From positions 7,393,501 to 7,457,500 of the forward strand of contig JALMGJ010000015.1 in the NCBI GenBank assembly GCA_023362775.1: a stretch of DNA of 64,000 bases. Direction: 5' to 3'. Position numbers and translations under genes: made by a program. The notes under the pieces are model-generated. The model saw only the letters and a list, made by a program, of their open reading frames with translations. It was not told the origin of the DNA and did not search any database. Of the stretch, positions 35,001-45,169 are shown piece by piece. Numbering within the stretch: the first letter of the stretch is position 1; each line of letters begins with the position of its first letter. The DNA comes from Charina bottae. Lineage: Eukaryota > Chordata > Lepidosauria > Squamata > Charinaidae.

Positions 35001-38000
35001 TCCATAATCATCAGAACTTGTTCCTATTATTTTGCAGAAATAAAATTGAGATGGAATTCTTGGTAGATTCCATCTCAAATGAGTCTGATTGCTTGATTAC
35101 TCAAGAGACCCCTGAAAACTGACAGCTCTTGTTTGATGGTCAACTCAGCTTAAAAAGCCAAGATAGTTTTTTCCTGAAGTCTTCAAACTTCAGTCCAATA
35201 AGGTGAAATGATTCCAAACTAAAGCTCATCTGCTCCATTCCCACATGATCTCTCTCCTTTTAGGTATGCTACTATAAGCAACAATGTCTTCAGGCAGGCA
35301 AGATTTCTAGCCAACAGAATTAAAATAAAAAAGCCTTCGACAATACATAGAATTAAAATAGTTTAAAACTTAAAACATGGTTTGATATTGGTTTAAGATC
35401 TGATATAACCGTGATTGTCATATTTTTCCATTTATATCTTTAAAAAAAGAAGAATGATCTGTAAATTTCTGAGGCTGAGAAATGCCTAACACAAACGTTA
35501 TTAGGCCCAGGTAGGATAATCTAGAAAATAGAAATATCCCACAGTACACACAAAGCTAAATGCTTAGATCAAACTATTTCATTTAAATGGGTTCAGAGTA
35601 AAAGAATGGAATTTTGAATCAATAAAGTCTGAAGCTAGGGAGATGTTTTTACCAGATGTAAAACCATAACCATGATCCAATGAATCAAACCAAGGAAACC
35701 CTTCCATCACGGTATCTGATGAGGTATAAAGTTTGGGCCATCTTACATTCTGAGTTGGGTTTCTTGTCCTTTGACTGTAAGATATGGCTGAAGAGTTTGT
35801 GAAATGCTTGCTGAAGTGTCAGAAGCTAGCTTACAAAATCTCCACATTTTGGGACATGGCTTCAGAGTACCTTTCTCTTTCACTAGTGAATACAGAATTA
35901 CACAAAATAAATAGATTAACTCCTCTTATAGATTTGCTTGATACAAATGACAGGATCCATTAAACCCCTATTTTACCTTCACAACCATGCCATGGAGCAG
36001 ATTAGGCTAAGAGCCAATTAAAAAGAATGGTACTTAGGTTTCTGTTTATGCTGCAAAGAGAAGATCGACTCTATTTTACGTAAAATCAGTACCATTGACT
36101 ATAAGTCTACACTGACTAATATGAACTTGCCCTAACATAATTCTTACCCAAAACCAGGCCTAATCTTTTATGTGTAGGGATAGTGCACTTTGTTTCAGCT
36201 ACAGATTTTTTCTTAAAATATTTCCTATAATTCATGCCCTCTTTGCTTGTATCACCCAAACCACCAAGGACAGAAACCTTCCAAGATTGCAAAGACACTC
36301 TATGGGACTTGTACTTCTAAATACGCAAAAGGCTATCAAAAACATTTTGTATGGTGTAAGCTTAAATGTTACATGTACATTACTTTACATTACTTTAAAA
36401 CACCACTCTCCACAGTTCATTTTTATCAACAAAACAGTTTTATTTAGAAGATCTATTTGTATACATAGTTCAGAATCACCCTCTAGAGCAGGGGTGGGCA
36501 ACATCAGGGCTGCGGGCCATGTAAGGCCCGCGGGGCTCCCGCCCGCAAACCCCGCCCCTTCCACGTGATTGGCTCCCGCCCGCAAACTCCGGCCCCCGGT
36601 CTGCAGAAATCCCAGAAACCCTGCCCCCCCCCCGGTCCCCAGTTATAAATATCCAAATGGCCCTTGGCAGAAAAAAGGTTCCCCACCCCTGCTCTAGAGA
36701 ACTCAGCATTGGAGGAGCACAATTTTATTTATTGAAGAAATTTCAAATTGTCTTTCTTAGGACCATGTCTTTATGATAGGTTTTCAAATTCCCAGGCTCA
36801 GTTGCCTTTAAATTAGGTGGTCTTGGGATTTTAGCAAAAGATAAAGCAGATCCAGCAAGACTATAGTCTGTCTATTCCTATAATTGAATAAATCATGAAT
36901 GAAAAACCGTGATGTAGCAGTTCCCATTTTGTTGTCTCAGTAAACACTGTGGGAGAACAACAAGTTGGCTATTCCTGCAATACACCTGAAAAGTAAGACA
37001 ATCTGAGTCTTGATCTTCCTAATCTACAAATCCAACAAGATGAAGGGGGAATTATTGACACCTCAGTAAGTCCCAACTTTGAGTAAGACAAATCTCTGGA
37101 GAGGAGGGATCTGACTCCTGTCTGCCAAATCTTTTAAACATGCCCCAACAAACTGAATTGTTATGCTGCCGTTAAGGAAACATCACACTGCCATGTACTC
37201 TATAAACATTCAAGATAGCACATAATCCTTTTGATCCTTACCCAACCCAGTAGTTTTGTTAAGGGAAGCCTAAAACGTTTCAAACAAAATCAAGAAGCCA
37301 ACAGAAAGAATGAATGAGATGGTCCAAAATAAATATCTGAGCAAGAAAAAGCCCAGGCGGCAGCATCTGAAGCATAATTCCCATATCAACAAAGGGCTTC
37401 ATTTCTTCAACTGCTGCACATTTTTGAGTTTATTAATACTCTGAATCAGGATGAAATAGTTACAAACCAGAAGGAAAAGAAAAACCAAGATGGAGAAAAA
37501 TTGTGTCTGATGTTTCAAGCCATTATTGTACCAGTGGCATACTTTGGTTGATTGAGACTTTGTAGTCATCTACTGCAGGTGTCAAGGTGTCCCATAAGAA
37601 TAGTGCTCTGCAAGGATGCTGGGAGGAAGGCACAGAAGCATTTGCTTGAGTCCTATTCCCATTTTTGTAAATAAATAACGCAGCAGCCAGAATCCCCCTT
37701 TCCCCCATCTTATGAGAACTATTCAGTTACTTGGATGGCGGAGAGAGAAGGAAGGGGACCTCCCAGGGAACTCTTGACAATCTGGAAAGATGAAGGATGA
37801 GAGATTCTCCCTGATAGATCACCGGAGAAACAGGTTTCCAAAAGAAAGCATGGCTGGCTGGGGAATTCTGGGAGCTGAAGTCCACACATCTTAAAGTTGC
37901 TGAGGTTGAGAAATACTGTGTTAGAAGCAAGGGAGGTATCACCAAGAACAGTGTTTCTTAAAGTGTGGTCCTAGGACCCCTGAGGGTCCCCCAAGACCAT

Positions 38001-39655
38001 CACAGGGGTCCTCAAAATCAAAATGATTTGCCAGCCTATGTTGACAAAAAGTACAATATTAAAATCACATTGAACAACTGGGAGAAGTGGCAGCAGATGT
38101 GTCCATTTTAATTTTTAATACGGTAAATATTGATAAATAGAGCCCATACAAACAAAAGCTCCACAATTGTTAAAAGTGGGACGGGGCCCTGGGAGAAAAA
38201 AGTTTAAGAAACATTGAATTATAGTACCATTCATTAAACATAATCTAAGTAGAGATTGGAGAAGTTTTGTTACTAAAGGCTTTTAAGCCAGACCAAGCAT
38301 CAAAAGGTTAATAAATAATAATAATTAAAATAACAACAACAACAACTTTATTAAACTTGTATGCCACTCGACTTTCAACAACTCTGAGCAGTTGTGGAAC
38401 AAGTAAAATAATTAAATCATTCGCTGTTTTTAAGTACACGAGGGACTGCCTTGACGGTTTCCAACCTACAGAGAAGATGTATTGTCGAAGGCTTTCATGG
38501 CCGGAGTTCGATGGTTGTTGTGGGTTTTCCGGGCTGTGTGGCCGTGTTTTGGAAGTTGTGGTTCCTAACGTTTCGCCAGCATCTGTGGCCAGCATCTTCA
38601 GAGGGCAGGAGCACAGACAGAAGGCTCTTTCTGTGCTCAGGAAGAATGGCAATGTTTGGCAATGTTTGTTTTCTATTTATAGAGCTAAATTATAGATTAG
38701 GTGGGGTTTTTTGTTGTGTTGAAATGTTAACGAGTGGCTGCTGAGCGTGATTAGCATGTTCATTGTTAGAAGTATTCCCATGTCCTGGTAGTTGGTGAAA
38801 CAGTTAGGAACCACAACTTCCAGAACACGGCCACACAGCCCGGAAGACCCACAACAACCATCTACAGAGAAGAGGTTAATACTGTATTGGAGAATGGTTG
38901 GACACAGTTGAAGGTTGCCAGCCATTTTTCATATTTAATACAGTAAATGTGATAAATAGAACCCGTACAAAGCACTTTGGGGGCCCTCGGTAATTGTTCA
39001 AAGAGGGACGGGGTCCCAAGAGGGAAAAAAAACGTTTTAAGAAACCCTGACTGACAAGGTCCAAGGGAAAAGGTAGGGAGATCAGGGGGGAAAGAGAAGG
39101 CAAGGCGGGGATTTGGCGGGGTGAAAGGGAAGAGAGGATTCGGGGCACAAAGCATTAGAACAGTGTTTCTCAACCTTGGCCACTTGAAGAGGTGTGGACT
39201 TCAACTCCCAGAATTCCACAGCCCTTCAAGTGGCCAAGGTTGAGAAACACCGCATTAGAAGGAAGGAGGGGGAGGTGGACCCGGGAGGGAGGAAGAAAGG
39301 GCCTCCACGCGCTGCTCCGGCGCGGCGCGGCTAGACCACGGCCCGGGGCGCAGACCTCCGAGGCCCCGCGGCTGGGCGGGGCCGGACTTACCTGCGGCAG
39401 GCGGTGGGCCTTGCTGAGGTGCATGCTCAGCGCCGGCGGGTTGGGTAGCACCTTGCCGCAGCCGGGCACCGTACACAAGATGTTGCTGCGGACGGCCCGC
39501 GAGAGCTCCGTCACGGAGGGCGTCACCAGCTCCCGCGGGCTGGTTGGGCGCTCGCGGACGTCGCGGGGCGCCGGGCGCCGGGGACGCCCGAGCCCCAGGC
39601 CGGGGCCACCGCGCTGAGCCAGCCGCTGCGGAGGAGCCGCCGCCGCCGCCGCCAT
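30225..39655 (-). CDS. ATMIN: ATMIN / ASCIZ, zinc-finger ATM interactor (4 exons, 806 residues)
   Basis: Joined from 39655-39392, 34890-34765, 33737-33538 and 32055-30225, all with GT-AG boundaries and consistent phases. ATMIN is a nuclear protein that binds ATM and activates DYNLL1 transcription; DYNLL1 binds back and dampens it. Seen: an N-terminal Ala/Pro/Arg-rich leader; zinc fingers at about residues 61-84 (VPGCGKVLPN), 109-136 split by the exon 2/3 junction, 143-163 (HKCDKCTNSYGTIWDLKRH) and 169-190; the basic DPPGKKRK just after; then a long disordered, Ser/Thr-rich activation region with ten TQT dynein-light-chain motifs and three related QTD motifs. The C-terminal block MDDFLLADLAWNTMESQFSS is near identical to mammals. 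Human is 823 residues. The start at MAAAAAAPP is chosen by homology; an in-frame Met lies 19 codons upstream. The gene is convergent with C16orf46. Confidence 0.98.
32167..32592. mobile_element. Fold-back element related to 14801-15190
   Basis: Imperfect inverted termini (ggtatgtggaaatgacc against the complement of ggccattcccacatgcc), with internal arms such as 'ctccctagtttctcgggctg' also inverted. It lies in ATMIN intron 3, about 110 bp from the acceptor of exon 4. Confidence 0.6.
32600..33240 (-). other. ATMIN intron 3, nothing recognised
   Basis: Anonymous intronic sequence. Confidence 0.5.
33250..33492 (-). repeat. Sauria-type SINE, single-unit copy
   Basis: Same family as 5198-5938, but with one core unit and no 102-bp array. 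Head AGCCAGTTTGGTCTAGTGG on the minus strand; tail 'aaggcgggataaaaataaaa'. Confidence 0.85.
33538..33737 (-). CDS. ATMIN: ATMIN exon 3
   Basis: Completes finger 2 and encodes fingers 3 and 4. Acceptor TTGTTTCAG, donor ACAG|GTATGG. Confidence 0.98.
34029..34319. mobile_element. hAT-type MITE (CAGAGCTTTCCAAA family)
   Basis: Termini CAGAGCTTTCCAAACTG and AGTTTGGAAAGCTCTG. Exact 8-bp duplication CAGTACAG at 34021-34028 and 34320-34327. Closest relative in the window is 23850-24098, in the other orientation. In ATMIN intron 2. Confidence 0.9.
34765..34890 (-). CDS. ATMIN: ATMIN exon 2
   Basis: 42 codons. Acceptor CTGCTTCAG, donor GGCAG|GTATGG. Contains the cysteines of finger 2 (YYCCPIEGC). Confidence 0.98.
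34910..36480 (-). other. ATMIN intron 1, nothing recognised
   Basis: No exon or complete element seen. Confidence 0.45.
36489..36691. mobile_element. hAT-type MITE (CAGGGGTGGGCAAC termini) with GC-rich tandem unit
   Basis: Exact 8-bp duplication CTCTAGAG at 36481-36488 and 36692-36699. Interior has repeats of 'ggctcccgcccgcaaacccc' and GATTGG. Same family as 59293-59517. In ATMIN intron 1. Confidence 0.88.
36710..37845 (-). other. ATMIN intron 1, nothing recognised
   Basis: No exon or complete element seen. Confidence 0.45.
37855..37920. mobile_element. Half copy of the CAGTGTTTCTCAACC MITE
   Basis: Only the right arm is present (ctggggaattctgggagctg through GAGGTTGAGAAATACTG). Confidence 0.75.
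37949..38216. mobile_element. hAT-type MITE (CAGTGTTTCTTAAAGTG termini)
   Basis: Left end CAGTGTTTCTTAAAGTGTGG, right end AAGTTTAAGAAACATTG. Interior has GGTCCTAGGACC and 'gacggggccctgggagaaaa'. A truncated relative lies at about 38925-39050. Confidence 0.7.
38478..38861. mobile_element. Penelope-like element with inverted ends and hammerhead-like core
   Basis: The left part (38500-38570: 'ttgttgtgggttttccgggc' through 'ggaagttgtggttcctaacg') is repeated in inverted form at 38803-38861. A 12-bp duplication CTACAGAGAAGA flanks it at 38466-38477 and 38862-38873. On the minus strand, 38561-38607 reads CCU-CUGAAGA-stem-GAAAC-GUU-AGG, a type I hammerhead layout. Such ribozymes are known in the LTR-like ends of Penelope-like elements. 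No coding sequence remains. In ATMIN intron 1. Confidence 0.6.
38561..38607 (-). ncRNA. Hammerhead-ribozyme-like motif
   Basis: Minus strand in order: CCU (stem I 5'), CUGAAGA at 38601-38595, stem II GCUGGC and GCUGGC with loop CACAGAU (four Watson-Crick pairs plus two G-U wobbles), GAAAC at 38574-38570, GUU, AGG (stem I 3'). All core positions of the hammerhead are present. GUU is an allowed but not optimal cleavage triplet. Activity cannot be judged. Confidence 0.5.
38925..39050. mobile_element. Truncated relative of the 37949-38216 MITE
   Basis: Shares 'gtgataaatagaacccgtac' and GACGGGGTCCC...TTTTAAGAAACCCTG with the right half of 37949-38216. The left half is missing. Confidence 0.65.
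39161..39252. mobile_element. hAT-type palindromic MITE beside ATMIN exon 1
   Basis: Exact 8-bp duplication CATTAGAA at 39153-39160 and 39253-39260. It lies in intron 1, about 140 bp past the exon 1 donor. Confidence 0.88.
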
Positions 39656-39850
39656 GTTCCTCGCGGCCGTTCCCAAACCAACCGGTCGGGCGCTTCCGGT
39701 CGGGCAGCTCATGAATATTTAGGAATGTCGTTTTCCATATTCATGAGGGATGCGTGGGAAAGGGCGGCGCAAGCCACGCCCCGGAACAGCGACCCCACCC
39801 CTTTCCGCCCGGCTTGCTGTCACGTGGGACCGAGCCCCCAGCCCGAATTT
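39270..39850 (-). promoter_or_regulatory. CpG island and promoter of ATMIN
   Basis: CpG-dense around exon 1. Upstream of the start lie CTTCCGG (ETS-like, near 39693), an 11-bp inverted repeat at 39708-39718 / 39737-39747 and CACGTG near 39822. Confidence 0.7.
39392..39655 (-). CDS. ATMIN: ATMIN exon 1
   Basis: 88 codons from MAAAAAAPP to HRLPQ, donor CGCAG|GTAAGT. Encodes finger 1. Confidence 0.97.
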
Positions 39851-39897
39851 CAACTACGGGTCTGTGAATGAGGCCGCCTGCAATTCATTACTGTAAT

Positions 39898-40031
39898 CGT
39901 GTTTCTCAACCTGGGCAGCTTGAAAGTGGGTGGACTTCAACTCCCAGAACTCCCGAACCAGCCTTGCTGGCTAGGGAATTCTAGGAATTGAAGTCCACTC
40001 ATCTGCAAGCTGCCCAGGTTGAGAAACACTG
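39898..40031. mobile_element. hAT-type palindromic MITE upstream of ATMIN
   Basis: Arms with 'gtggacttcaactcccagaa' and its complement. ACTGTAAT flanks the left end directly and the right end after four extra bases. Confidence 0.8.
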
Positions 40032-40764
40032 CTGTACTGTAATCAATCAATACTGATTTATATGGCCACCCATTTTTTGGCGGCTTTTTTGAGAAGCAGG
40101 GTTTTTACTTTGCAGGTTTCTGAGGAGAATGCTGGCTGCGGGTTTTTTAACGTGTTTTGAGGCTTGTCTGAAATTGGCACGAAACTACTAAAGACCTAAT
40201 ACTGTGTATAAACTTTTAAAAAAGGGAAAAATAACCATATCATTTTGTATTATAGGCAGAAGTCAAGCTGACCAGATTACTTGCCTGTTTAAAAAAATCA
40301 GCAACCCTCTGCTGCAAATTGGGTATACATTTTGTCTAATTATTTTAGCTACCCCTCAGATTTTCCATGATTCTCCATGCCTTCATAAATTCCAAATTGC
40401 AAACACAGAGGAATCCCTTGGAAGTTGACAATCCTATTAATTTCAGACCAAAACGGGGGTAATAATAGGACAAGCCCAAAGCACGAGTATTCCAACTGCT
40501 GAACTACAAAGTCAACTAGAACGCAAATGCTACCAACTTTATTTAACATTATCTAACATTTTCAGTATATAGAACCACAAGTTAACGTGACTCATGAACT
40601 GCAGCCACTAACATTTTGGGCTAGAGCTTGATTATTCCCATTTTAGAGAAGAACAAAAAAACCTGGTTAAGATTTGGACACAATACATCTATAAACCTAC
40701 AGCTATTGTGAAAAATCTGAATCTATATTCTAAATTCATCTGTTAGGTGTAACTTATGTTTATA

Positions 40765-40850
40765 GGTTTTAATTGTTTGTAAACCGCCCAGAGTCCCCCG
40801 TTGGGGGAGATGGGTGGTGATAAATTTGAATTATAAATAAATAAAATAAA
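40765..40850 (+). mobile_element. L2-clade LINE 3' end
   Basis: 'gtaaaccgcccagagtcccc', then AGATGGGTGGTGATAAAT and an ATAA-rich tail. Confidence 0.8.
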
Positions 40851-41499
40851 TAGATTTGTATGCCACCTACTCATTAGATTCTAGGCATCCTACAATAACA
40901 CTTAACATCCCATCTCATTTTTTCAGACTCAGATGTAATGTATTCAACTAAATATACTTCTGAATTTGAGATTTCACTGCCCAGCAGCTTATGTTATAAT
41001 ACATTTAACTAATTTTTCAGATATTGTATAATTGGTAAAGATTACACTTAGTTTAGACCCTAATTAAGCACAAATATTCTAAGGGTAAGATTGGGCTTGC
41101 ATGATATATTAAACCATGGAACAATTTTAGTGTAATGTCTGCAACCACAGGTTAAACTGGTTAAGACAAAGTGCAGATAAAACTGATGGGGGGACGATAT
41201 GCCACACTAAACTCCTCAAGCGACAGGATAAACTTGGAACAAAGTAACAATAAAGTGAAACACATTTTTATAAATAGCTTTATTTATATTTACAAAGATA
41301 TGAAAATCAAAAACTTCTTAAGATAGTATCTACATTGTCAGAAAAGACCCTGGCATTTGTAATAGATTCTTCTGCAATATACAGCTAACATATATTCCTT
41401 TGTTGTCATGGATATCCAAGTACATATGAGGCAATACAATTAAAAGATACACGTTTCACTAAAATTTCAGTTTAAAATTCAATTTACTATAGTTGAATG

Positions 41500-41578
41500 T
41501 CTTTATTTATTTATTTAATTAATTTATATAACCACCCATCTCCCCCAATGGGGAACTCTGGGCGGTTTATAGACGTTT
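41500..41578 (-). mobile_element. L2-clade LINE 3' end
   Basis: Minus strand: AAACCGCCCAGAGTTCCCC, GGGAGATGGGTGGTTATAT, (AAAT)n tail. Confidence 0.8.
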
Positions 41579-42155
41579 TTATAGAGTGCATTCCAACTGT
41601 CTTCACAGCAACTTCTCCAAAACGAATAGTTAAAATAGCTGGATTATATACACTAGGTTAGTATTTCATTTTTAATTAGACAACACTGATTGTGCATTGG
41701 TAACATTTGCAATAGTGTATAAATAAGCCTACTAGAGTAACCCAGACATTTTTTAAATATAGAAGCCTGCATATTGATGCTGGCCATGGAAAACTGCAAG
41801 TGCCTTCCCCTTAATGTCATATAGAATGCAAGCTACTCATCTTTCAAACCAGTATGGAAGGAAAAGTTTATGTTCAACAGGTCAGGGTGGAGTGAGGGAT
41901 TAGTAAAGGATGCATGAAAAGACTTCTGTCCACTATTCTGCTTGTGGACTTCCTTGGGATATTCTTATTTTGTAAGAGGCTGACTCCAGTGTAGAATGCT
42001 GTCAACCTGACTAGCAGTTAAATATAACAGCTTTGTTATCTACACTTGTCTGAAAATTACATGCAGTTATTACAATTTAATCAATAGGCTTATTTATCTC
42101 TCATGCATCAGTTAACTAAAATATTTAATATCAAATGGTCATTTTCAACGGCACT

Positions 42156-42161
42156 TTTATT
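42156..42161 (-). terminator. Candidate CENPN poly(A) signal
   Basis: AATAAA on the minus strand, about 330 bases after the CENPN stop. Another lies near 41279. Confidence 0.35.
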
Positions 42162-42488
42162 AATTACATTCTAAGAACACACAAACCTTCACACTGATAA
42201 TTGTTTACAAAATCACCCAAAAATAATACTATGAATTATTCAATTTCTAAAATAGTTTTTGTGTGGTTTGCTTCAGAAGAATCTGGCGCGTCTATGAAAC
42301 GTCATTAGTGAAAACACAGGGAGTGTCTTGTCAACAGGTCTCTCCAAGGTATAAACTGTAACTTTCTGCAAACCAGAGTAATCTGAAAGACGTAGGAAGC
42401 TTGGGAGAGGGGATTCCATATTCTTCTCAGCAAAATCAAACAAGCAATAGGTAAAGAGATGTTTGTTCTTTAATTTACCTTAAAGGTA

Positions 42489-42604
42489 TCACTGGTCTGC
42501 ATAGCTTTGTGAAAGAGCATCTTTTCTCTCTCTGATTTTAAAATAATTCCTGGCTTTTTGGGTGATGCAGGTGAGTAATGGTGAAAGAGGAGCATCTGCT
42601 ATTC
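42489..42604 (-). CDS. CENPN: CENPN exon 10
   Basis: Encodes IADAPLSPLLTCI and a basic tail NYFKIRERKD, ending ...SYADQ stop. Confidence 0.96.
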
Positions 42605-45123
42605 CTATTATTAAAAAAATACAATTAAAATAATTCAATAATATATGATCCTTTATAGCTCTGTAAGCACATCTGGCACATACAAAGGACAGTTCAGGAA
42701 TCTGATATCTTTTAGTAAAGGTAAAGGTTCCCCCTGCACATTTGTGCAGTCGTGTCCGACTCTAGGGGCCGGTGCTCATCTCCGTTTGATAGCCGAAGAG
42801 CCAGCGTTGTCCGAAGACGCTTCCACGGTCATGTCGCCGGCATGACACGTGCGGAACGTTGTTACCTACCCACCAAAGTGGTACCTATTCATCTACTTGC
42901 ATTTGCATGCTTTCGAATTGTTAGGTTGGCAAGAGCTGGGGCTAGCGCAGGAGCTCACTCCGCACGCAGGGCTAGGGATTCAAACCTCCGAACTTGCGAT
43001 CTTCCGATCGACAAGCCTGGTGTCTTAATAGCATTGTCCAAATCCATATATAACAGCATGCCAGAGTGGCCTGGGGTGAAAATCTGTATCAGGCAAGGGT
43101 CAGCAACATGACAATTTCAGCTACCATCCTCATGATTTTTTTTTAAATGCCCAAAATCTTGCATGAGATCTTGCCTAAAATAGTGGAAATCTCATGAGAT
43201 TTTGGCACTCCCGTGCAAGAACTCAGGTATGATATCCATCCAGAATGAGAATAGACTCTGCATGCATTAAAGCTGCTCATTCGCACTGGAAATTTAGGAA
43301 CAGAATAAGGTAATGAGCAGCCTAAAAGGGACTTTTGCCTTCTTTTAATTTATGCTGGAATGAATCAACTATCGCTGAATTCAAATATTAGCATTTGAAT
43401 ATAGTAGAGTTTCTTCTTCTTCTTCATCCTAGCATTTATTTATTTATTTTCTATCCCGCCATTATTATTTTTATAAATAACTCAAGGCGGCGAACATACC
43501 AAATACTCCTTCCTCCTCCTATTTTCCCCACAACAGCAACCCTGTGAGGTGAGTTGGGCTGAGAGTGTTACTGGCCCAAGGTCCCCTAGCCGGCTTTCAC
43601 GCCTAAGGCGGGACTAGAACTCTCAGTCTCCTGGTTTCTAGCCTGTTGCCTTTTGCAGGGTCTGCTTTTTTCCAGATCAACCAGAAGTTAATTGGTAATT
43701 GGTTGATCCGTTTAGTTGCGACGGGGGCTAACTGACTGGCTTGTCGCTAGAGCCTGACGTCGGAAGCTAGGGCTAGTTGACAGGAGCTCACCCCGTCACG
43801 CGGCATCCGCACACGGGCTTCGAACCGCTGACCTTAAGATCTTCCCATCTCAGCGCCTTAGCCACGTGAGCCACCGCAGCCTTTGAATTAGTAGAGTTTA
43901 TTTTATCAAATATCTAATCGACGTATAGGGTTAGCTCAACCACTCCTACACTAGTTTTTAAAATACAGTGTAGCAGGGGATGCACTGAAATGAATATTAC
44001 ACATCATAGTGATATGAAGAGACCTGTGAATCACTGGTTTTATAGGCTGTTTATCACACTTTTATACTGTAAAAATATTATATAAGAATGGCTTCTAGGT
44101 TCTGCCATAATTGGAATACTTACCAGAAGGTCCTAGGGACCTGAGTGCTTCTAGAAGATGAGGACTAGAAAACTTGATCATACATCTAAATGGCTCATTA
44201 GTATTCAAGATGCTTCCTTCCTCTTCACTTTTAAATATGGTTTCAAGCTGTAAGCCAAACAAACAGAAACAGTAAATAGACCGGTGTGGTATGACTTGTT
44301 AAGGTCCAGGGCTAGGACCAGGGAGTCTCACATTCAAATCCTCCTTTAGCCATGGAAACTCACTGGATGACTTTGGGCCAGCCCCTCTCTCTCAGCCCAG
44401 TCTACCTTGCATGGTTGCTGTTATGGGGATAAAATGAAGGGAAATCCCCATAGAAGCAGCCTTGAAAAGGGATATACAAACCTAACAAATTACCTGATTT
44501 CTGTGGCTGAGTGGGAACATGAACCTCAATCTTTCTGACCTGATCCAAGTCAAGTATCTTAACTGCTTCATTATAAATACATTTTAAAATGTTGTATTCT
44601 TATATAAATAACGCTAGTCAACATTCCCAAAATTTGCAATTCCCCCCCCCCCCAAAACAATACATCACAATGTTAATTTGATTAACAAAAACTGCTTGGC
44701 ATCTGTTTAGAGTTCATTTCCATATGCTGTAACTAAACGCTGTAACTATTTTATTCCAAAATTATTACAATATGAAATACAACTGTAAGAAATATGCACA
44801 GAAAAATCAAAGGGTGCCCTCTTGTGGAAGAAATATCTACTTCAGGGCTTTCCAAAGTTTTCCCGCAGCACTTTTGTGTCACGACACACAGTTTGGAAAG
44901 CTCTGATCTAGTTGGCTTAAAATAAGCATGCAACCAAAACATCAACCAGAACTATTTTATAATTTAAATACACTAATTTATTCAGCATTGTTACTTATTG
45001 CTTTAAAAGTCTTAGATTGGGAAGTAAAAAAATCTACCAATCCACACTGGACTAGTGTGTAGATTATGGTCCATAACTTTCGGTGAAGAAGCTTTCACCC
45101 TGCAGTGGATTGATTCAGGCTGA

Positions 45124-45169
<46 letters not shown>

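Larger units (their letters stand above)
40040..42155. other. Spacer between CENPN and ATMIN
   Basis: Contains two L2 3'-end fragments and otherwise anonymous AT-rich sequence. The left side of the CENPN stop probably includes its 3' UTR. Confidence 0.45.

Noticed and set aside
39170..39391. Extension of the ATMIN exon 1 frame past HRLPQ
   Set aside because: The donor CGCAG|GTAAGT at 39391 and the homologous continuation in exon 2 show this part is intron and MITE sequence.
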